A stretch of 64,000 nt of DNA, from positions 1,054,001-1,118,000 of the forward strand of contig PZJY01000011.1 of the NCBI GenBank assembly GCA_031472005.1, written 5' to 3'. Below are positions 56,520 through 64,000 of this stretch, in pieces (positions within the stretch are counted from its first letter, which is position 1; each line of letters begins with the position of its first letter). The stretch is from Tetracladium setigerum (Eukaryota; Ascomycota; Leotiomycetes; Helotiales). The notes beneath the pieces are model-generated. The model worked only from the letters and a program-made list of their open reading frames with translations, searched no databases and had not been told where the DNA came from. A program made the translations under genes and the position numbers.

Positions 56520-57963
56520 TTATGCTCGATGAGCGAGGCCATTTGCGTGACCGTTCAACCCGTTGTTGATTTTTGGCCACTAAAGAAGTCAGCATTGTTT
56601 CGAAATTCGAAATTTGAAATGGAACATCGGAACGCAAGTGGCCAGCCAGTGGTTACTTACAACAACAGCTCTCTCCAACGCTTGAAGAACATCTTGCTTA
56701 AGATCTTCGGCATCCTCAACACCACAGCTCACTCGGACGAGGTCATCAAAGACACCAACGGCCTCTCGCTGTTCCTTTGGAATGCCGGCGTGTGTCATAC
56801 TGCTGGGAACCTCGACCAAACTCTCCACACCTCCTAGACTCTCGGCGAGGGTGAAGATATTGGTAAGCTGGCAGAATCTCTCGGCAGCTGCAGAGCCACC
56901 CTTGATTCTGAATGAAAGCATACCTCCTCCCATTCCATTTCGGTGTTGCTTGATTGCAATCTTGCGGTGAGGGTGGGAATCAAGGCCGGGATAGTTGACG
57001 GAGATGACGTGTGGGGATGCCTCCAACGCCTTTGCCACGCTGGTTGCATTGACCGTAGCCTCTCTTGCTCTCAGGTGCAATGTCTTCAATCCACGGTGGG
57101 CGAGCCAGGAGTCGAATGCACTGTTTGGAAGGTTAATTAGCTATCGATTGGTCTGGTACAGGCTGGCTCCGCACTGAAAGTAATTCGGAATTGCAGCCAC
57201 ATAGGAAATTGTTCACGTACCTAGGAATTGCACCAATTGCATTTTGCAAGAAGCCCAATCTCTTGCTCATCTCATCAGAGTTGAAAGCAGCCACGCCCAT
57301 AACCACATCTGAATGTCCATTGATGTACTTGGTAACCGAGTGGACCACAATGTCTGCACCGTGATCCAGAGGATTCTGAACGTACGGGCTCAAGAATGTG
57401 TTGTCGACGACCACCATAATGCCATGCTCATGAGCGGCGGTAGCCACGGCTCGGATGTCCACCAGGCGCAGTGTTGGGTTGGAGGGGGTCTCGATCCAGA
57501 CCAGCTTGGTCTCGGGAGTAATGTGTTCGCGGATATCGACCTCGATCTCGGGTGTGAAGGTCACCTTAACGCCGTGTGCCTTTGCGACCTGGGTGAAGTA
57601 GCGGTGCGTGCCTCCGTAGACATCACTCACGCTGATAACATGACTGCCAGCGGCCAAACTCTGCAGGATGATGGCTGTCGTTGCGGAACCCGACGAGAAG
57701 GCAAGAGCGTACTTGGCGTTCTCAATGGCGGCAATAGCGGTCTCGAAGTTGTCGCGATTGGGATTGGAGGAGCGACTGTATTCGTAGATGCCGACTGGCT
57801 TGCCTACGGCTGTTTGTGCGAAGGTGGTACTGAGCGAAATCGACTCGATCACAGCGCCAGTGGTGGGATCGTGAGGAGAACCGGCGTGGACCGCGAGGGT
57901 GCCAAAGCGGTGGACTGGAGAGGGAGCTCGTGGAGGAGTCTCAATGCCATGATCTTGGGTCAT
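56520..57963 (-). CDS. CYS3: cystathionine gamma-lyase
   Basis: PLP enzyme cleaving cystathionine to cysteine in reverse transsulfuration (yeast CYS3). Exons 57963-57221, 57120-56661 and 56579-56520 join in phase to 420 residues. Cys/Met-metabolism PLP fold: FGTLAVHAGSPHDPTTGAV, IYEYSRSSNPNRDNFETAIA, FSSGSATTAIIL. The PLP lysine is Lys212 in HSVTKYINGHSDV, and PLP contacts lie in VVVDNTFLSPY. The C-terminal domain has AFDSWLAHRGLKTLHLRA and TLAESLGGVESLVEVPSSMT HA, a substrate-pocket motif shared with cystathionine gamma-synthase. Choice of lyase over synthase rests on overall resemblance and length. Exon 3 encodes only 19 residues (WPKINNGLNGHANGLAHRA) and is predicted from the GTAAGT donor. 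Confidence 0.88.
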
Positions 57964-60052
57964 TTTGACGGTGTTGTGGGTGGGTGAGTGAGTGGGGATG
58001 TGGTTTATCAATGAACAAAAGAATAGCTTCTGTCGTTGTTGTTTTGGTGTTTGGAGGGGGAAAGAATTGTTTTTTTCCAACGACGAAGCGGGGTGACGTC
58101 TGGAATTTACGTCGACAAAGGGCGATGGCGCAATGAAGTCAATGATGAGAAGCTAAAACAACGGGATGACCACTGAATGGAGAAGGTCGAGAGAGTCGGT
58201 GAGAGGTGAGAGGGGTTTTGTCAAAGATGAAGAGGATTTCGGAGGATTTTAAGAGGAAGGTTGTCACATTTGGATTTATAATGGAAAGGCGCGCATCGTC
58301 CTCAGAAGGAAGAGGGTGGTGTCAAGCACACCATTCCGACCTACCCTACCTAGGTACATACTAGGTAATATTAAGGTAATACCTTATCCATTCATCCTGC
58401 AGGTGCAAAAGGTACAGTCATGGAACCCCGCCATTTGCTGGCAAGGGAGAGGAGGCTGGAAGACTTCACGTCCCCGAGATCCCCTTTCGCTAGTCAAGTA
58501 AGTAGTCAAGCAATAAAACTAACTCGTCAATCTCTGGCGACGGCAAAAGTCATTATTTGTCTCTTCCTTGGTATTAACTAGTAGATCAGCACGCCATCAT
58601 GATCGTGGATTTGTCAGTCAAATGCAGATTACATTTCAACGCTAGCTATCTGGCTATGTATCTGGCTGTCTGGCTGTCTGGATGTCTCGACGTTTGTCTG
58701 GAATCTATTTATGCGCGGCTTTTAAGCGAGAGGATGAAATGGCATGGTGGCAGGCATGGCATCATCTTCCGAGGTGTATCTGTTCTTTTGCTGCATCTGT
58801 TCGGCAAAATAAAGAAAGTGATGGATGCGTACTGTATTGGCTGCTGATTATTGGATATGTGATTGTGTGTGTGCACATGTCATACGGAGTGTTATGAATA
58901 CGGAGTGTGCATAGTGGTGTAGTGGTAATAGATAGGAACTCATCACAATAATAAACGGATCATCCTCAACTCCGATTCTTATGGCCTCTTCTTTTTCAAA
59001 CAAGAATGTACGAGTATCAATCACCTATTATTATTATTTCATAATGACTCGAGCATCTCCTATAGACCTACCTATTCATAGCATTCCTTAGGTCACGTCG
59101 ACGCTACGAGTCGTTGGTATCAGAATTCATCAAACGAAACGGAAACAGGGCAGGTGACTTCTTGGTATGATAGTATCTCTCGAGCATTATTCTATCTTAA
59201 GCACTCTCTTGATACTGCACTGACCATTATCAAGTCCAGGTATCTTATCTCGAGTAGTACTGTATGGTCTATTAATGTTTGGCTGTGCGTGCAAGGACTT
59301 CCCTCTCAACCTCGTTTCTAAATTGTTCGTTTGGTCCCAACTACACGTCCCCAAACTTCCAAGACTTGCACATCGTCTATGTGTGGTTTTTCTCCATCGA
59401 GGATGATGCCTCTCTACTCCGTATCTCTCTCTTTCTCTCTACCAACTAACTTTGTTGACTTGATTTGCCGACCTCTCGGGATTCTCCTCACTCATTGATT
59501 CTCTAGCTGAATTCTGGAAAGAGCGGAAATTGCCATCTCCACATTCCGATCCTGCTGGCTTCCTCTTCTGCTCCTTTTGCTGCCTTGTTCTCGTGGTAAA
59601 CGAATACGCCCATCCGGTTCAGCAAGTCACAGAACTCACAGCGACTCACCAGCCACAGTTGTCCTCGTCAGCGTGGCTGGCCAGCTGCATTCTTCGCTTG
59701 CTCGAACGACTTTCCATCAACGGCGAACCGCCATTCCGAGGCCTCCCCCTTCACGCATCATAACTCTTCACATTATTCATTCACAAGCTTCTCCCAGCTT
59801 CCCAAGTTACAACTACCTACGTCGCCTCGACCTTCCCCAGATCCACCGGGCTGTGCCTCCCGTCGTTTCAAGCGTCCCATACCAATTAACAACTTCCTTT
59901 CCTTCCACATCTCAACCTCGACACCACTACAGTACTACTTTCCAGCAGCGGGTGTGTTGTGGTTTCCTTCGCCCTCCTTAACTACTTCAACCACAATGCG
60001 CCCACTTCGTCCGCAACGGGCTCGTCCTATTCCTTAAACCACAACGGTCAAC
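57964..60052. other. long divergent intergenic region
   Basis: About 2.1 kb holding the promoters of CYS3 and the Zn2Cys6 gene. Seen: a near-match to the fungal CYS3-type sulfur regulator site and a CRE-like TGACGTC (58094-58134), a palindromic TACCTAGGTA (58347-58356), CTGTCTGG repeats (58640-58690), and a pyrimidine-rich leader (59340-59990) upstream of the Zn2Cys6 start. No gene supported. Confidence 0.55.
58125..58134 (-). promoter_or_regulatory. candidate sulfur-regulator (CYS-3/MetR type bZIP) site
   Basis: ATGGCGCAAT matches 9 of 10 positions of the consensus ATGRYRYCAT bound by Neurospora CYS3-type bZIP factors. It lies about 160 bp upstream of the cystathionine gamma-lyase start, where such control would be expected. 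A single degenerate site can occur by chance. Confidence 0.35.
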
Positions 60053-61635
60053 ATGCCTCCACGAAGAACCCACAAGAGTATGCGGCCCAATACACCTCCC
60101 AGTCTACTACATTTATTTACATATCAATCGGAATTTGGCCTGTGCATAGACGGAGTACTAATCATGACTTCCTATAACAGAATCCAAACGCGGATGCCAG
60201 AGGTGCAAGTTGCGTAAGATCAAGGTATGTACAGTACAGACCGCACCTACTTCTTCCCCCTTCACTCTACTGAGTACCGTAATTTCTAATGTTCAACTGC
60301 TAGTGCGATGAGGTACATCCCGCATGCGGCCATTGTATCAAGCATGGTTAGTTAGACAGGCCCTCTGGCCCATAATCCAAAACGAGACGATGTTGATCTG
60401 GTGCGAGCAGGAGTGTCTTGCGATTTCGAGAGTCCTGGGGGCCTCCCCGCACCATCCCCGACCCCTCCTGTCATCCAAATACAGAGCCCCGATTCAAACA
60501 GCGCTTCATCATCAGCTTCCAGTCCCTCGAGCAACAACATCATGGTCCCATCTACCGACAGCCGAGAGAGTTGACCCGGATCTCCGCCAGCCCACACTCG
60601 TCCCGCGCTCTCGAGCTTAAACTCATGCACTTCTTCACGGCAAGCACATCCCACACCTTTTCAAACAACCCCGAACAAAATTTGGCCTGGCAGATAGCAA
60701 TCCCCACGATCGCTTACGACGCAAGTTACCTAATGGACGCCATACTGGCAGTGTCAGCTCTGCATATGCGCTCTCTCCAACCTCACGACTTGAGTTTGAT
60801 ACGCGCCAATCACAGCTACATGGCATCAGCTCTTGCCCAGTACTCTTCATTACTGAACAACAGTCTATCAGAGCTTAATGCAGAAGCTCTCTTTTCCACC
60901 GCAGCTTTGATCGCTTTCCAAGCCTCTGCCTCGCGACGATACGAAGACGACCACACCAACGGATACATCCTACCATTGGCATGGTTTCAAACATTCCAAG
61001 GAGTCAAGACGATTGTTATGGCATCCTGGCAATGGCTCCGAAACAGTAATCGAATCTTCCCAATCATCAACGGTCAACCAGCCATCGCTCTCAAGGATCC
61101 CGACCGGCATTCCTTCTTCGCACCTCTACTGGAAGGAATGGATGAGCAGCTAGAGAGGCTCCCAGAAAACCTCAGAGCGGAAACAAAAAGATCTTATGAA
61201 CACGCCGTAGCATTTCTCAACTGGGCACACCGAAAAACAGAACGTGCTCGTACCCTTGGCTTTGCGGCCACCGTAACACGGCGCTTCGTGGAAATGATTG
61301 AACAGTTCGATCCCCGAGCCCTGGTGATAATCGCATGCTTCTTCGCCATGATCAAGGTAACGGATGACGTGTGGTGGCTGCAAGGCGTAGCCAAGCGAGA
61401 GGTAAACGGGATCTTGACGCTTCTGCCTCCGGAATGGTATCCGAAAATGGACTGGCCGCTTCGGGTCGCCAATTTTGAAGGAGAGATGGACGAGGAAACT
61501 TGGGGTGTCAGTTTTGCGGCGAAAGGGGATGTGGTAGAGGAAGATAATGCGGATGATATTGAGGATCTGAAGTCGCATATTGATCTCATGGCGGCTGTCA
61601 TGAATGAGCAAGCTCCTCCTCCACCGTTGGATTGA
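60053..61635 (+). CDS. Zn2Cys6 transcription factor, with a 1-bp frameshift
   Basis: Fungal binuclear zinc-cluster regulator. Exons 60053-60077, 60181-60224, 60304-60346 and 60411-61635. The DNA-binding domain is assembled over four exons: MPPRRTHKKSKRG, then CQRCKLRKIKCDEVHPAC and GHCIKHGVSC, a perfect C-x2-C-x6-C-x6-C-x2-C-x6-C cluster. A Ser/Pro-rich linker follows, then a helical region (LMHFFTASTSHTFSNNPE, AYDASYLMDAILAVSALHMR), the fungal-specific middle region of the Upc2/sterol-type or DUF3468 group. The frame breaks near 60558-60571 (STDSRE must pass to ELTRISASPHSSRALELKLM); one base appears to be missing, and with it exon 4 has the required phase. Corrected length is about 445 residues. 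Target genes unknown. Confidence 0.8.
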
Positions 61636-63303
61636 AGCTTCTTATCCATCAATGGCAGGGGAAACGTTACAATTGAAGAGGCATTGCTCAACAAGGGCGG
61701 CCCAGTTCCGAAGGAATCCAGGAGGAGGATTGTCACGCTGCATGCAGATCTACCAGCAATGACTTCCATGTGGAAGGCACATTATCGATACCATAAGTTC
61801 ACGTCTCACAACTGAATGAGTGACAAAGTCACCTACCTCAACAAATGTTGGGGAGTATGGGATGGTATGAACATATTATATTTGATGCTGAGACGAAAAT
61901 AAGTAGTCTGATTTCCAATATATCCATTATTGGCAGCAATTCACCTTGAAATATAACAGGTCTACAGGGTTTTTTTCCCTTCATGAACCCACAATTCTTC
62001 AAGCCAAATTAAAAATGTTTTAACCAGTTTCCTGCTCCCTCTTTCTTCTCGTGACTCTTGATCTTTTTCCAGACTTGTTAAAAAGGTGCTGTTGTGTAAG
62101 GGGGTTTCGTCCATAGTGCTTGGCATTCGGCTCGCTTCAAAATACTGCATCATCAAATTCGGGATGATGCAGGTACCAAGTATCTGTGAGAAGGACACGA
62201 CATGAAGGATTTCAGAGGAATGGGGGCCAAACGAAGACGGTGTATATATTCGTTGTCTTACTAATTTTCATAGCATCGTCATCACCACCGCTACTTTCTT
62301 CAAATCTGCCATTTCATGTACAAAACTAAAGTATGATAAAACCCCCATCCTCGTCAAGTTCACGAGCTTTTGTGTGTTTCTATATATTCCATCATATTGA
62401 TGGTCAATTACAGAATCTGGAAATTTAGATTCCATCACACACCTTTAGAAATGATCTATTCTTCGGAGGGAAGGAAAATGTTGGGCTTGATTCAGACTTT
62501 GGGTGAAAGTCGTGGTGAGTGAGACATCTCATTAATCACATAATTGATACGGGATGAGACTACAGTATGCTTCTCCCCATCTATCCCGTTCTCCTCTTTG
62601 CTAGATACATATCTACGACTAATACTACTCTGCTGCATCTTCTTTACCTTCCCAACGATTTCTAAGCCCTGCACCCCCACTCATCCCGTCTCTGTGTAGA
62701 AAGTATCAACCAGCTTCCTTCCCCTTTCTTCCTTGGAAGTTGGGAATATTCTTTGTTGGCATTTTGTGTGAGTTCGTTGAGCCTCGACAAGTGATCTGCT
62801 TACCTGCAGTGAAGCAAGCGCATAATGCGCGTTAGAGTGCTTGTCTATAATCTCCTCAACATGGGTACAGAATCATGGAAATCAAAGCCCTCCTCCTACA
62901 TCGTAGGTACTTGAGAGAATACATTCACTTTAGAAATCGCCACAAGGTATACAGTGAAAAATTCCCCAAAGACGGCAGAAAGTGAAATCCCAAGGAATAA
63001 TTCACTCAGGAGTGACCAAAATCTAGAGAAATTACAGGACATCATAATAATAAATAAATCTATTCGTACATAAGGGAGGTGTGGTGCGGTAGCCCGTTAA
63101 TGTATTTAATTTGGGCTACCTGTAACTGTGATATCACGACTTTCCATCCTGATTCTCACAAGCCAGCCAAAATGACTGAGAGGTTCGCTTGATATAACAC
63201 ATGACCAGAAAGATCACCTCTCCATGCTTTTTTTTCGCCGCTCCCATAAGCCCAATGCATGCATGTCACATGCCTCATCTCTCTAATAGAAGTATAGACT
63301 TCT
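61636..63303. other. convergent gene-free region
   Basis: 1.67 kb between the 3' ends of the Zn2Cys6 gene and the mannosyltransferase. Small frames at 61962-62198 and 62492-62680 have no support. AT-rich; no transposon or RNA gene recognised. Confidence 0.5.
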
Positions 63304-64000
63304 CTAATCCGTGATTCTCCATCCGTCAAACCACTTCAAGTATGCGTACTCTTTGTGCGATCCAACCATACCCCATGAGATGGGCATGAAAAGGATGTAG
63401 AGGCCGACGGTTGCGGTGTAAAGGAGGCCATAGATGACGACCTGAACGCTCTTGATCTGGCTCTTCAACACCCAGTCTGTGACGAAACCAAAGGTGAGAA
63501 TGGCGAAGTACAGAGCGGGGTAGTAGTGATGGACGTATGTGACACGCGCCATTGCAACAAAGGGCATGTAGTGGAGGAACCATCCAATGACGGGATAGAT
63601 ACCAGCATAATGGATTTGGTCGATATCAGTTTGGCTTAACTCCTTGTAACCTCGTTGCCAGCGGATCAAGTACCAGAGAACCAACAAACCAAGAAGTGGA
63701 AGAGCAGCGGTCGATCCCCAGTAGACAAGAGGGTTTCCAAGGAGGAAATATTTCACGATACTATCATCCCAGCCGCACATGCGTAGACCAACATTAAGAA
63801 TTGGCCATTGCCAGAACTGAGATGCGAGATCATCTTGCTTGTCGGGATCAGGGACCAGGGCGTTGTTGGATGTCATCATGGCGACATTAAGATGGATGAA
63901 ATCTTGGAAGAAGGGTGATTTGTATGCTCCGGCATCCGCGGCGGGGACTAGTCCTTGGTTAGACAACAACACATGCAGAGATTAAGTTGACTTACGTTTC
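63304..64000 (-). CDS. protein O-mannosyltransferase (PMT family), 3' end (runs off the right edge)
   Basis: C-terminal part of a dolichyl-phosphate-mannose:protein mannosyltransferase of the ER membrane. The last exon is 63953-63304; a short piece of the previous exon is at 64000-63996, separated by a 42-bp intron with a GTAAGT donor. The visible 217 residues match the PMT C-terminal four-membrane-span domain: KSPFFQDFIHLNVAMMTSNN ALVPDPDKQDDLASQFWQWP, GLRMCGWDDSIVKYFLLGNP, then spans including LPLLGLLVLWYLIRWQRG, the MARVTYVHHYYPALYFAILT F motif, and the ending EYAYLKWFDGWRITD. The ending and the NNALVPDPDKQDDL block resemble PMT2-type proteins; assignment to a subfamily is tentative. Confidence 0.88.

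Noticed and set aside
59577..59981. Plus-strand frame of 134 codons before the Zn2Cys6 gene
   Set aside because: Low-complexity Ser/Pro/His frame from a pyrimidine-rich leader.
1..64000. Transposon, CRISPR array, tRNA, rRNA or secondary-metabolite cluster
   Set aside because: I scanned for transposase, reverse-transcriptase, PKS/NRPS motifs, tRNA T-loop patterns and regular repeats and found none. Absence by eye is not proof.

Overview
The window is nuclear DNA of a filamentous ascomycete (Pezizomycotina). Genes are dense, on both strands, and cut by many short introns of roughly 40-150 bp with GT...AG ends and CTAAC-like branch sites. Gene content is typical of this group: a CBM1-GH5 cellulase, a Zn2Cys6 regulator, a 2EXR protein, a She3-like coiled-coil protein and the fungal 17.8 kDa complex I subunit. 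A helotialean (Leotiomycetes) source is my guess from overall gene similarity; I could not test it. I worked out exon structures by hand and checked most of them for codon phase.

Layout. 0-9 kb: 5' end of EIF3D (-), a bZIP factor (-), an LPLAT-family acyltransferase (+), MMS19/MET18 (-). 10-20 kb: MTD1 (+), an uncharacterised protein (-), the head-to-head pair SPC2 (-)/EMC3 (+), RPF2 (-), a Pmp24/PXMP4 peroxisomal membrane protein (+), a 2EXR protein (-). 20-31 kb: a damaged GH5 cellulase (-), a large uncharacterised protein (-), a She3-like protein (-). 32-45 kb: PTA1/symplekin (-), COA3 (+), DEP1/Sds3-like (-), NOP12 (+), HPM1 (-), SIL1 (-), a chromodomain protein (-), a complex I subunit (+). 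45-58 kb: SPT2 (-), RPP2 (+), RPS15 (+), a possible micro-gene and relic, a NUFIP1/Rsa1-type zinc-finger protein (-), RPC25 (+), cystathionine gamma-lyase (-). 60-64 kb: a Zn2Cys6 factor (+) and the 3' end of a protein O-mannosyltransferase (-).

Most genes are housekeeping and do not form one pathway. Loose themes recur: ribosome and snoRNP assembly (RPF2, NOP12, NUFIP1-like, RPP2, RPS15), ER and secretory biogenesis (SPC2, EMC3, SIL1, PMT), chromatin and transcription (DEP1, SPT2, chromodomain, RPC25, PTA1) and one-carbon/sulfur metabolism (MTD1, CYS3). Several neighbours are divergent and may share promoters.

The strongest anomaly is a set of eight apparent single-base losses that break reading frames in six genes, including conserved nucleolar and HDAC-complex genes. 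All shift the frame the same way and most sit at short homopolymers, which points to assembly errors more than to real pseudogenes. I found no transposon, CRISPR array, tRNA, rRNA or secondary-metabolite cluster, and no convincing undescribed system. The best leads are two uncharacterised proteins, a 56-codon micro-ORF, and a stop-riddled coding-like stretch next to it.
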